Positions 45,457-52,482 of a stretch of 64,000 nt of DNA are shown in pieces. Every line of letters begins with the position of its first letter. Position 1 is the first letter of the stretch. Both the position numbers and the translations under genes were made by a program. The notes below the pieces were generated by a model that searched no databases, was not told the origin of the DNA, and worked only from the letters and a program-made list of their open reading frames with translations. This DNA is from Gammaproteobacteria bacterium (GTDB taxonomy: Bacteria; Pseudomonadota; Gammaproteobacteria; VBWC01), in contig VBWC01000010.1 in the NCBI GenBank assembly GCA_006218035.1, positions 139,572 through 203,571 on the forward strand, given 5' to 3'.

Positions 45457-45936
45457 TTAGTCGGGTGCCAACCCCTTTGTCCTTTTGAACTCGTCCAGCC
45501 ATTGATCCGCCCACCAGTTGGCGTTCGCCTCGGTATTCTTGTGCGTCAACTGCCGCGTGTGGCTGAGAAAATGAAAACACTCGTGCGCCAGGGTATGCAG
45601 CGCGCATTCCTCCAGGTCATCAAACACAAAGGTTTGTTCACCCGAATACCAGCCCTGTTTATGGCTGAGCGACGGCACGCGGCCCCAGTGTTGAAACACA
45701 ATCGGTGGCGCCACCTCGACATTGACGCTGGCGCGTATCCGGTAGCCTTTAACCAACTCATCCTTCCGGGCCCTGGAATAGACAGGATAGGCACAACAGC
45801 CATGCATCGGCGCTTTTTTATTTAATGGCAATAACTTGATCCACTCCATCAACGAGTGGTCGTACGCCGCAAGTTTATGCAAAATAAACCCCATGACATG
45901 CGGCATGCCCACCTTGTCGATGACTTTAAGGTTCAT
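45457..45936 (-). CDS. Putative HExxH metallopeptidase-like protein
   Basis: This 159-residue cytoplasmic protein has the zinc-binding motif HECFH in TLAHECFHFLSH at about residues 118-129. The C-terminal helix includes EANANWWADQWLDEF, which may supply a third ligand Glu. The N-terminal half (PHVMGFILHKLAAYDHSLM) has no recognised domain. No signal peptide is visible. The sequence resembles the minimal gluzincin/SprT-like folds in length, but I cannot assign a family. It is divergent from the RRM gene at 46061. Confidence 0.68.
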   Translation of the reverse strand: MNLKVIDKVGMPHVMGFILHKLAAYDHSLMEWIKLLPLNKKAPMHGCCAYPVYSRARKDELVKGYRIRASVNVEVAPPIVFQHWGRVPSLSHKQGWYSGEQTFVFDDLEECALHTLAHECFHFLSHTRQLTHKNTEANANWWADQWLDEFKRTKGLAPD

Positions 45937-46060
45937 AGCGAATAATCTGCCGGCTTTAATGGATGTAATCGGGGCATCGGGTTACCGGGCAATGAATATC
46001 GATTCCGCTACCCGCCACAGACGGTATAATTCCGGCTCTTCAAGTTAACACGGTGATACC

Positions 46061-46342
46061 ATGAAACTACTGATACGCAACCTCGCCCGGACCACCACCG
46101 AGGCCGAACTCCGCAACCTGTTCGAGCCCTACGGCACCGTGCAGTCCTGCACGCTGATCATAGACAAAGTGACGGGTACGTCCAAGGGTTTTGGATTTGT
46201 CGAGATGCCCAAGCCCGGCGATGCCAAGGCAGCGATGAAGAATCTCAACGCCACAGATGTCGCCGGTAGCAAGATCCGGGTTAAAAGGGCCGAAACGAAA
46301 CCGGAAGCGGACGACAGCCGTGGCACCGCAACAAAAGAGTAA
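46061..46342 (+). CDS. RRM-type RNA-binding protein
   Basis: This is a 93-residue protein with a single RNA recognition motif. RNP2 is LLIRNLA at residues 3-9 and RNP1 is KGFGFVEM near residue 45, with aromatic residues in place for RNA stacking. A short basic, acidic tail (RVKRAETKPEADDSRG) follows. Bacterial single-RRM proteins are often cold-induced in cyanobacteria and some proteobacteria. The ATG follows AACACGGTGATACC with no strong ribosome-binding site. Its end overlaps the likely start of the VF530-type gene by about 20 bases. Confidence 0.92.
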   Translation: MKLLIRNLARTTTEAELRNLFEPYGTVQSCTLIIDKVTGTSKGFGFVEMPKPGDAKAAMKNLNATDVAGSKIRVKRAETKPEADDSRGTATKE

Positions 46343-46568
46343 ATCCACTACACAGGACCCGCTACACGGCGTGACGCTGAAAATGGTGGTGACCCGGCTG
46401 GTGGAAAACTACGGTTGGGAAGCGCTGGGACGACAGATCAAGATCAAGTGTTTCACCAGCAATCCCAGCATTACGTCCAGTCTCAAATTCCTGCGCCGGA
46501 CACCGTGGGCGCGGCAACAGGTTGAGACGCTTTATCTAAACACCGACTGGCCGGCCAACGACGCCTGA
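46320..46568 (+). CDS. VF530-type DNA-binding protein
   Basis: This is an 82-residue protein of the VF530 family: DPLHGVTLKMVVTRLVENYGW, IKIKCFTSNPSITSSLKFL and RRTPWARQQVETLYL. The family has a helical fold related to a double-stranded-DNA-binding SAP-like module. The start is uncertain. The GTG at 46320 is preferred because homology begins near DPLHG; an upstream TTG would run back to 46257. It overlaps the RRM gene by 23 bases and is likely translated with it, joining two nucleic-acid-binding proteins in one mRNA. Confidence 0.85.
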   Translation: MAPQQKSKSTTQDPLHGVTLKMVVTRLVENYGWEALGRQIKIKCFTSNPSITSSLKFLRRTPWARQQVETLYLNTDWPANDA

Positions 46569-46599
46569 AACTATTCCTCGCATAAAGCGAAGAAGTGGT

Positions 46600-46654
46600 C
46601 AGAACACTCGATTCGGTTCACCACCAATGGTTGCCCGGTGCCTCAAGTGTTCTG
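46600..46654. repeat. Imperfect inverted repeat downstream of the VF530 gene
   Basis: CAGAACACTCGA at 46600 and TCAAGTGTTCTG at 46643-46654 are complementary in 11 of 12 positions and separated by about 31 bases. It could form an end hairpin for the RRM-VF530 transcript, though no T-tract follows. Confidence 0.45.
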
Positions 46655-46732
46655 CCCATCGATCTCGCAGCGGCCCAGCCACCGCAAGACGTTGACAAGA
46701 TGTAGCGGGACAAGACGCCCCGCTATTCGTCA

Positions 46733-46834
46733 CTACTTGGAGGCCTTCTTGGCCTTCTTCGCTGCCTTCTTTTCTTTTTGCGTCAAGGCCGGTTTCTTCT
46801 TGGTCTCTTTATTGCTTTTTTGTTCTTTGCTCAT
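46733..46834 (-). CDS. 33-residue lysine-rich protein
   Basis: A very short gene encodes MSKEQKSNKETKKKPAL followed by TQKEKKAAKKAKKASK and a stop. Nearly half of the residues are lysine. The ATG at 46834 is preceded by CAGGAG at a normal distance, which is the main support for it being real. Similar short Lys-rich proteins starting MSKEQK are found in other gammaproteobacteria, usually unannotated or called hypothetical. The composition suggests nucleic-acid or ribosome binding, but nothing is proven. Confidence 0.65.
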   Translation of the reverse strand: MSKEQKSNKETKKKPALTQKEKKAAKKAKKASK

Positions 46835-46859
46835 GATGTTCGCTCCTGATCATTGACGG

Positions 46860-47293
46860 AAAATCGTTCGATCAACCACGGCCGTCCCATCCGCCCGATG
46901 GCTGTCTGTTAATGTACTGAATATCGACGCAAGAAAAAAGAGGTCAGCCCCATTGCCGCCAACACAAACAGCGATGTTTCCCGGAGGCAACCCCGCCCTC
47001 CGAACAAAACTTTCCCGAGCATCCCCTCGACCTACGAACGAAACTTTCCTGAAAATCCCCCTCTCCGCCTGTGTACAGCCCAGGGTAAGGGTGAGGGTGA
47101 GGGTGAGGGGAGAAAATTAATGCTGCAGTTATGCATGGATTACATCAGCAGATCCCCTCATCCTGACCTTCTACCCTCCGGGCATACATCCCGGAGAGCG
47201 AAGGGAAGTTAATAGCACGCTCATATCCGGAACCAACGCGAATACTGTCATATCACTATTCGTACGCGCCCTATACCACATCCAATTAGCACG
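46860..47293. other. Gene-free region with repeat debris
   Basis: No gene is seen. It holds two related stretches (GAACAAAACTTTCC near 46999 and GAACGAAACTTTCC near 47036), each followed by CCCCTC, and a microsatellite at 47083-47108. Degenerate REP-like sequence lies around 47150-47200 (CCTCCGGGCATACATCCCGG). Confidence 0.55.
47083..47108. repeat. GGGTGA hexamer microsatellite
   Basis: About four tandem units of GGGTRA (one GGGTAA followed by three GGGTGA) sit in intergenic DNA. On the opposite strand this reads TCACCC. It is too short to be functional with confidence, but could be slippage-prone. Confidence 0.7.
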
Positions 47294-47379
47294 TAGCCTG
47301 GATGTAGCGCAGCGGGAATCCGGGGCAGCCGAACCACGACCCGAATTCCGGCGCTACGCGCCTGCTTCCAGGCTACGGG
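47294..47379. repeat. Interspersed inverted repeat ending yajD
   Basis: The left arm begins GTAGCCTGGATGTAGCGCAG and the right arm, ending near 47379, reads CTACGCGCCTGCTTCCAGG, then CTAC. Both halves contain the GGGAATCCGGG / CCCGAATTCCGG pair. The layout is that of a common gammaproteobacterial dispersed repeat. The stop codon of yajD lies inside the right arm, so the repeat supplies the end of that gene. Confidence 0.7.
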
Positions 47380-47741
47380 GGCTTCTTGCCCAGCTTCGCC
47401 TTGAGATCGGCAAACGGATTAAACGTGGCAGTCGCCCCCTTGGCGCTGCCGGTGGCGGTATTGCCCTGTTGCGCCTCCACCTGCCGCTGGTGTTCGTTGT
47501 CATGGCAGTACATGCACAACAACTCCCAGTTACTGCCATCGGCAGGATTATTGCTGTGATTGTGATCGCGGTGGTGCACGGTCAGCTCATGCAGATTCTT
47601 GCGCGTAAACTCGCGGCAGCAGCGCCCGCAAACCGGCGGGTACATTTTCAGCGCCTGCTCGCGGTAATCCTGTTCGCGGCTATCACGGGCGCGCCGCGCG
47701 TCGGCCACCACCTTGTGCAACTTGTCGTTATCCGATGCCAC
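47373..47741 (-). CDS. yajD: YajD-family HNH nuclease
   Basis: This 122-residue protein matches YajD: KVVADARRARDSREQDYREQ, then PVCGRCCREF with a metal-binding CxxC pair, HELTVHHRDHNHSNNP with the HNH His-His, and LLCMYCHDNEH with the second CxxC/H group. HNH proteins are metal-dependent nucleases; YajD's natural substrate is unknown. The C-terminal ~30 residues (QQGNTATGSAKGATATFNP to KLGKKPP) are low complexity, and the stop codon lies within a dispersed inverted repeat. Confidence 0.92.
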   Translation of the reverse strand: MASDNDKLHKVVADARRARDSREQDYREQALKMYPPVCGRCCREFTRKNLHELTVHHRDHNHSNNPADGSNWELLCMYCHDNEHQRQVEAQQGNTATGSAKGATATFNPFADLKAKLGKKPP

Positions 47742-47807
47742 TTTACCGATTCCTCGCCGCCGGATAGTTGAAAAACAGGCTGATCTTACCGCTGATTGCT
47801 TTACAAA

Positions 47808-48485
47808 TTAACCCCCACGCCTGGCGAACCAGATGACGTGCCGCGCACCCTTGCCGCCATGCGCACGCACGCGCATCTCATCGACGTCGAACCCCACCTT
47901 GCGCAGCCGTTCCACAAAATCCCGGTCGGGACCGGCCGACCACACGGCCAGCACACCCCCCGGGCGTAGCGCCGCGTAGGCAGCGCTCAAGCCGCTGAAG
48001 TTATACAGCCAGTCGTTCTCCGTGCGCGTGAGGCCCTCGGGGCCGTTGTCCACATCCAGCAAAATCGCATCATAGACCTGCTGCCCGGCCTTGATCACGC
48101 GGGCGACATCGCCCTCGTGCACGGTCACGCGCGGGTCCAGCAACGGATGGCCGGCACACTCCCCCAACGGCCCCCGGTTCCACGTCACCACGGCCGGCAC
48201 CAGTTCCGCCACCACTACCCGCGCTTGCTCTCCGATGTGGCGCAGCGCCGCGGCGAGCGTAAAACCCATACCCAGCCCGCCGACCAGCAAGCGCGGATTC
48301 ACGCAACCCGTCAGCCTGGCGCAGGTCTGCTCGGCCAACGCATCCTCTGAGCCATGGACCCGGCTGTTCATCAGTTCGCCACGGCCTGCAATATTAATCG
48401 CGAACTCATCACCGCGCCGGTACAGCCGCAACTCAACGCCCTCGCCAGGCACGGGCGCGGTATCGAGCAATTCCCAGGGTGTCAT
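47808..48485 (-). CDS. Spermidine-synthase-like methyltransferase-fold protein
   Basis: This is a 225-residue protein from the ATG at 48485 (MTPWELLDTAPVPGEGVEL). The Rossmann core includes LLVGGLGMGFTLAAALRHI, the nucleotide-binding glycine loop, and VVVAELVPAVVTWNRG, then YDAILLDVDNGPEGLT, which matches the DxDxG motif near the active site of spermidine-synthase-like enzymes. Such stand-alone homologues often lack aminopropyltransferase activity, so the reaction is uncertain. It stands alone between yajD and a plus-strand gene. Confidence 0.85.
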   Translation of the reverse strand: MTPWELLDTAPVPGEGVELRLYRRGDEFAINIAGRGELMNSRVHGSEDALAEQTCARLTGCVNPRLLVGGLGMGFTLAAALRHIGEQARVVVAELVPAVVTWNRGPLGECAGHPLLDPRVTVHEGDVARVIKAGQQVYDAILLDVDNGPEGLTRTENDWLYNFSGLSAAYAALRPGGVLAVWSAGPDRDFVERLRKVGFDVDEMRVRAHGGKGARHVIWFARRGG

Positions 48486-48779
48486 CCATACCTCATGGCG
48501 TCGCGATGACCGGTGCACGGCAGCACCCGGCCGGCAGAAAATAGCGTCGTATCATACTAGCATCGATTGCCCGCTGCCCGGGCGCCGGCAACGGCAACTG
48601 GAACATCAGGCAGGCCGCGAATCCTGAGGGTGCCTGAACAGGAAAAAACTGCTGATTCCCAAACGGCGGCCGCTGACATCGGAGCGAGGATCGTTCCGGT
48701 TATATGCCTGCAGAGCTCCCGACGGCGGGTGTTTCATGGCTGGCGTTTTTCCAGGCAGGGGCGACAAGGAGTAGCGGCG

Positions 48780-49187
48780 GTGGAAGGTATCAGTGATATC
48801 AGAATCATCGGCATAGACGAAAAACGACCGCCGATAATCCGGAAAGAACCCTATATTGATATCGTCTTCAAGCTGTCACACCAGGCGCCCACCGACTGGT
48901 GTAACGTCTTTAATACCCTGCTGTCAAAGCACCCTTCCAAACCGAAGATAAAAGAGAAAGAAGGCATTTATATCGAGGCATGGGTGAAAAATTCTGATGA
49001 GATAGTCGCGCTCCTGACGCTGCTAAAAGCCAAGGTCACCGAATGCACCCGCGTGTACATCGAACGCATTGAGCTCATCACCCGCAACGCCGGAGATGCA
49101 AACTCGGCGCTTGCGCAGGAAACCGGCGAGCAGGGCCGCTTGAATAGAATTATCGCGGCGCTCGATTTTGAGGAGCCCGAGAAATAG
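48780..49187 (+). CDS. Hypothetical cytoplasmic protein
   Basis: This is a 135-residue protein from a GTG at 48780 (VEGISDIRIIGID), chosen because AAGGAG at 48766-48771 sits nine bases upstream. The frame is open further upstream but without homology-like sequence. The N-terminus alternates strands (IRIIGIDEKRPPIIR, YIDIVFKLSHQAP). A helical part follows (DWCNVFNTLLSKHPSK), then EGIYIEAWVKNSDEIVALL and a C-terminal helix pair ending EEPEK. Family unknown. It is transcribed alone and is followed by repeat-like debris. Confidence 0.72.
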   Translation: MEGISDIRIIGIDEKRPPIIRKEPYIDIVFKLSHQAPTDWCNVFNTLLSKHPSKPKIKEKEGIYIEAWVKNSDEIVALLTLLKAKVTECTRVYIERIELITRNAGDANSALAQETGEQGRLNRIIAALDFEEPEK

Positions 49188-49448
49188 CGGGGCGGCAACC
49201 CGGCAACACAAACCTCGACATCTATCCTGAAGCAACGCTATCCACCACTGGACTCCGGTTCCGCGCTGCGCGCCGCCCGGAATGGCGAAGGCATTAGTGT
49301 CGTTCCTGCTCCCGGCGGACACAAAGTTCGCGCGCGTCCCACTTCGTCAATCCCATAAACGCGGCAACCCGGTCTCCTCGCGACCCGCTGCTACGGGATT
49401 CCGGCGCTGCGCGCTGCCCGCCCCTGTGAACACCGAGGCCCGGGAGAC
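49188..49448. other. Gene-free stretch with degenerate repeat sequence
   Basis: This region holds fragments resembling the dispersed repeats elsewhere (CGGAATGGCG near 49278, GGGATTCCGGCGCTGCGCGC near 49396). I see no gene. The reading frames crossing it lack a ribosome-binding site and protein-like composition. Confidence 0.4.
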
Positions 49449-49520
49449 GACCCATGCGATTCCACGCCGCCTGCCGCTGACCTGCTCAGGCGATCGGTCT
49501 CGGGTCCGAAAACGGCGCGT

Positions 49521-49925
49521 TTGCGCGCCCATCTGAATGTGCATGAAACCCTGGACTCCGCGGTACAGCGCCTGTTCATTGCCACCGAACCGCCTACCTA
49601 CATGCGCCCGCATCGCCACCCTGAATCCCACAAGTGGGAATTATTTATCGTGCTGGAAGGGCAGATCGATCTGCTGATCTTCAATGATGCCGGCCACGTT
49701 ATCCAGCGCCCACCGATGTCGCGCACCGCCACCCGCGCCGTCGAGATCCCGCCGAACACCTGGCACGCCTGCGTATGCATGCAATCCGGCACCGTCGCGC
49801 TGGAGGTGAAGGAGGGCGCGTACATACCCACAACCGAACGCGACTTCGCGCCGTGGTCACCGCCGGAGAATACGACGGAGGTTGCTGCGTACTTGTCCTG
49901 GATGCGGCAGGCGCAACCGGCATAG
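49521..49925 (+). CDS. WbuC-family cupin protein, possibly short at the N-terminus
   Basis: This is a 134-residue cupin of the WbuC family: QRLFIATEPPTYMRPHRHPE with metal-ligand histidines, WELFIVLEGQIDLLIF, and the second cupin motif VEIPPNTWHACVCM. WbuC is found in O-antigen clusters, but no other polysaccharide genes are near. The only start in frame is a TTG at 49521 with no ribosome-binding site. Protein-like sequence in the same frame continues upstream (ADLLRRSVSGPKTARLR from about 49474) and resembles the usual WbuC N-terminus, so the gene may have lost its start through a small indel. Confidence 0.78.
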   Translation: MRAHLNVHETLDSAVQRLFIATEPPTYMRPHRHPESHKWELFIVLEGQIDLLIFNDAGHVIQRPPMSRTATRAVEIPPNTWHACVCMQSGTVALEVKEGAYIPTTERDFAPWSPPENTTEVAAYLSWMRQAQPA

Positions 49926-49984
49926 CGCCAAGCTTTGGCGTTAAATTGCATCCTGACTGCAGACATCCCGGACCAACTCACGCA

Positions 49985-50527
49985 TCAAAACCCCACGCTG
50001 ACGCCAAACCGAATGGACCACGGGCTATCGTAAGGGCTGTCATCGTCATGCAGTACGTTGTATAGCCCGGTCGCGTACATGGACGCGTTGCCGCTCAGCG
50101 GCGAGCTGACCCCGCCACCGACAAAAATGCTGTCGGCGGTGTCGCGGCCGGTGCTCACGTTGGTGCGGATAAATTCATAGTCGAGATACTCGTATTCGGC
50201 CTGGGCGAAAATAATGGGTGTCACACGATACCGGCCAAAGATGCTGGCACCATAGTCGTCCGTCGTCAGCGTTTGCGCATACCGGTCGTCTTTTCGGTAG
50301 CGGTATATCAGCGTGCCGCCCACCGATACCTGCGGGCCGAGGTGCATGCCGACCATCGGCGCGAACGCGTAGTAATCCACAGCGCCGAGACTCACGCTAA
50401 TGGTGCCGCCATAAAACACATCGCTGCCGCCCCGCGTGTTGCCGAAGAACGCGCCGCCCTGCGCCAGCGCAGCCGTTGTGCATAGCCACATCACGCCAAC
50501 GGCGGCCAGGCGTATCCATGTCATCAC
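49985..50527 (-). CDS. Predicted outer-membrane beta-barrel protein
   Basis: This 180-residue exported protein has a signal peptide (RLAAVGVMWLCTTAALA) and then alternating strands ending in a terminal Phe (IRFGVSVGF), typical of small eight-stranded outer-membrane barrels. Examples are FYGGTISVSLGAVDYYAF, VSVGGTLIYRYRKDDRYAQ, IIFAQAEYEYLDYEFI and DSIFVGGGVSSPL. It may be a lipid-A-type or ail/OmpX-like barrel, or a structural one. No family is recognised with confidence. The start ATG at 50527 is preceded by GGGAGT. A REP pair follows upstream at 50610-50695. Confidence 0.78.
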   Translation of the reverse strand: MMTWIRLAAVGVMWLCTTAALAQGGAFFGNTRGGSDVFYGGTISVSLGAVDYYAFAPMVGMHLGPQVSVGGTLIYRYRKDDRYAQTLTTDDYGASIFGRYRVTPIIFAQAEYEYLDYEFIRTNVSTGRDTADSIFVGGGVSSPLSGNASMYATGLYNVLHDDDSPYDSPWSIRFGVSVGF

Positions 50528-50609
50528 GTTGTGACTCCCGTTTAATCCGGTCTATGTTCAGCAAACCACGTATGACAACGGGCGCGACCCACGGCTGTCC
50601 CACGTATAC

Positions 50610-50695
50610 GTCATTCCCGTGGAAACGGGAATCCAGGAATTTTAGTACGTATGCTAATTAGCCGGTTACTGGATACCCGTCTACGCGGGTATGAC
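50610..50695. repeat. Pair of inverted REP-type units
   Basis: A unit at 50610-50636 (GTCATTCCCGTGG, then AAACGGGAATCCAG) faces a second unit at 50669-50695 (CTGGATACCCG, then TCTACGCGGGTATGAC). Each can form its own hairpin, and the two are in opposite orientation, like a BIME. It lies between the divergent barrel gene and yaeQ downstream region. Confidence 0.8.
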
Positions 50696-50719
50696 ACCAT
50701 TCTCGACAGAACGCCCATC

Positions 50720-51262
50720 TTATTGCCCGGCTAACAGCGCCTTCATCGCCACCTCGATCCGGTCATCGTTATCCACCAGCCACACCTGGCCGTCCTGGAC
50801 GGTGCATTGCAAATGCATGGTGCGCTGCGCCAGCCTGGCGAGTGACGCACTGGCGTCGGTCGGCAGATTAAACACGCTGAGATTCCCGGCGCGGGCCAGC
50901 GCGCTGCGGTTTTTCTCCCACCACACGTCCGCGCCACGGCCGTAGCTGTAGATAACGACGTGCTTCGCGCGACCGCAGGCCTTGCGTATCCGCTTATCGT
51001 CGGGCTGGCCGACGTCTATCCACAGGTCGATTGCGCCGGTGAGATCCTTTAGCCACATATCCGGTTCGTCCTCTGTGCTCAGCCCCTTGCCGAAGGTAAG
51101 GTGCTCATGGGCGTGCAGCGCAAAGGCCAATAAGCGCACCATCAAACGCTCGTCGGTTTCCGACGGATGCCGGGCAATGGTCAGCGTGTGATCGTGGTAA
51201 TAGTGCCGGTCCATGTCGGCGATGCCGAGCTCGGCTTTGTATATGGTTGCTTTGAGGGCCAT
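50720..51262 (-). CDS. yaeQ: YaeQ family protein
   Basis: This 180-residue cytoplasmic protein matches YaeQ: MALKATIYKAELGIADMDRHYY, then LTIARHPSETDERLMVRLL and DLWIDVGQPDDKRIRKACG, with a PD-(D/E)XK-like arrangement. The C-terminal part is TMHLQCTVQDGQVWLVD. The function of YaeQ is unsettled; it was first seen as a suppressor related to the RfaH antiterminator. It is a single gene. The assignment is secure at family level. Confidence 0.93.
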   Translation of the reverse strand: MALKATIYKAELGIADMDRHYYHDHTLTIARHPSETDERLMVRLLAFALHAHEHLTFGKGLSTEDEPDMWLKDLTGAIDLWIDVGQPDDKRIRKACGRAKHVVIYSYGRGADVWWEKNRSALARAGNLSVFNLPTDASASLARLAQRTMHLQCTVQDGQVWLVDNDDRIEVAMKALLAGQ

Positions 51263-51431
51263 GGGGTTTCTATTCGGTTTACGGTGCGGGCAAAGTGGCC
51301 AGGGAAAGCGGAATAGGCCATGATTCCAAGTAATGCGCTAGTGTAACGCAGGCCCGACGCCGTCGTTTTTTTAATTAGCGCGAGCGGTGATTCGACGCCG
51401 GCTGGCTTGTATCGAAAATGAAGAGTGATTG

Positions 51432-51725
51432 ATGAGCATAGACGTCACTACCCCGCCCGAAACCGACGTGAGCTGTGCCAACTGCGAGGCCTGCTGTTGC
51501 CGTTTGGAAGTCATGCTGATTTCCGACACCGGCGTACCCGGGCATTTTATTGCGACCGACCAGTGGGGCGGCAGAAGCATGGCGCGGCTGGATGACGGCT
51601 GGTGCGCGGCCCTGGACCGCAATACCATGAAATGCAGGATCTACGAGCGGCGGCCACAGGTTTGCCGTGACCTTAAGATGGGCGGACACGAGTGCATTAC
51701 CGAGCGAATCGCCTGGTTTAAATAG
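51432..51725 (+). CDS. YkgJ-family cysteine-cluster protein
   Basis: This 97-residue protein is rich in Cys: CANCEACCCRLEV at the N-terminus, WCAALD and MKCRIYERRPQVCRDL further on, then HECI. The spacing fits the YkgJ (CxxCxxCC) putative zinc- or iron-chelating family. Function unknown. Start at ATG 51432; a TTG lies directly before. It is a single gene with a hypothetical neighbour that is broken (DUF3187). Confidence 0.85.
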   Translation: MSIDVTTPPETDVSCANCEACCCRLEVMLISDTGVPGHFIATDQWGGRSMARLDDGWCAALDRNTMKCRIYERRPQVCRDLKMGGHECITERIAWFK

Positions 51726-51823
51726 CATCAGGCCCCGTTGACGCCCCGGGTCCCTGCCTCTATGCGGCGTATCAAACGAGCCCCGGCCTGGTGATCTGCT
51801 ACCGATGGCGGAGTATGGGATCC

Positions 51824-51851
51824 GCGTCAAGTTTCACGCCGTTCATTCGAC
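51824..51851. repeat. 28-bp direct repeat, copy A
   Basis: The 28-base stretch beginning GCGTCAAGTTTCACGCC recurs at 54955-54982 with a single A/G difference. Copy A lies directly before the DUF3187 remnant. Confidence 0.75.
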
Positions 51852-52361
51852 CCATTACCCGCAGGCCCGCGACAATACCTCGCCAACAGATCATCTATAA
51901 TCGTCCATTCGACCTGGCTTCAGCGCAGGAGCAGGCCTATTACATCGACGGGGAATCCAGCCTGCTCGAGTTCTTCGTGCACTGGGGACTGACGGATCGC
52001 ATCGACATTGGCCTGGGCGCCAGTGACTCGATCAGACCATCTATACAGTTTTCACGATGCCGCCAGCCTCGCCCAGGGAGGACGGAGCTACGTCGAAAAC
52101 AACCGGGCACAAGTGGTGCTCGGCCGGGGTAGCGGACAGGGTGTCGTCCTGCTCGATCGCCCGTCGAGCGGCAGCCTGAGCGATCTCAGCCTGTTCCTGC
52201 GTTACGCACTGCCGGAGCTGGTAAGCGACTGGTACGGCAATCTGGAAATCGGACTGAAGATCCCGCTGATGGACGAGGACGAATTCCTGTCGACCGGCAA
52301 CTGGGATGAGGGTTATCAGATGACGGTTGAACGGTGCTTCACCCGGGGGCTGCTGAAGTAA
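51852..52361 (+). pseudogene. Fragmented DUF3187-type outer-membrane protein gene
   Basis: Two frames together give a protein that resembles DUF3187: PFDLASAQEQAYYIDGESS and LLEFFVHWGLTDRIDIGLG in one frame up to about 52028. It then continues in another as HLYSFHDAAS, VENNRAQVVLGRGSGQGVVLL, SLSDLSLFLRYAL and LEIGLKIPLMDEDEFLSTG. It ends at a stop near 52361 inside a run of non-homologous sequence, and the usual C-terminal half is absent. No start codon with a ribosome-binding site is seen. The family comprises outer-membrane-like exported proteins of unknown role. Confidence 0.78.
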
Positions 52362-52482
52362 ACCTGCTCGTTGCCGCCGGGGCGGGCGTTTATACTTCGT
52401 CAGCAATGGACGCCGCGGACGTCGGTGCGGCGTTCCTGAAATCATATCGGCAGGATCGCCGGTCAGCGAAAAGGAGCTTCCG

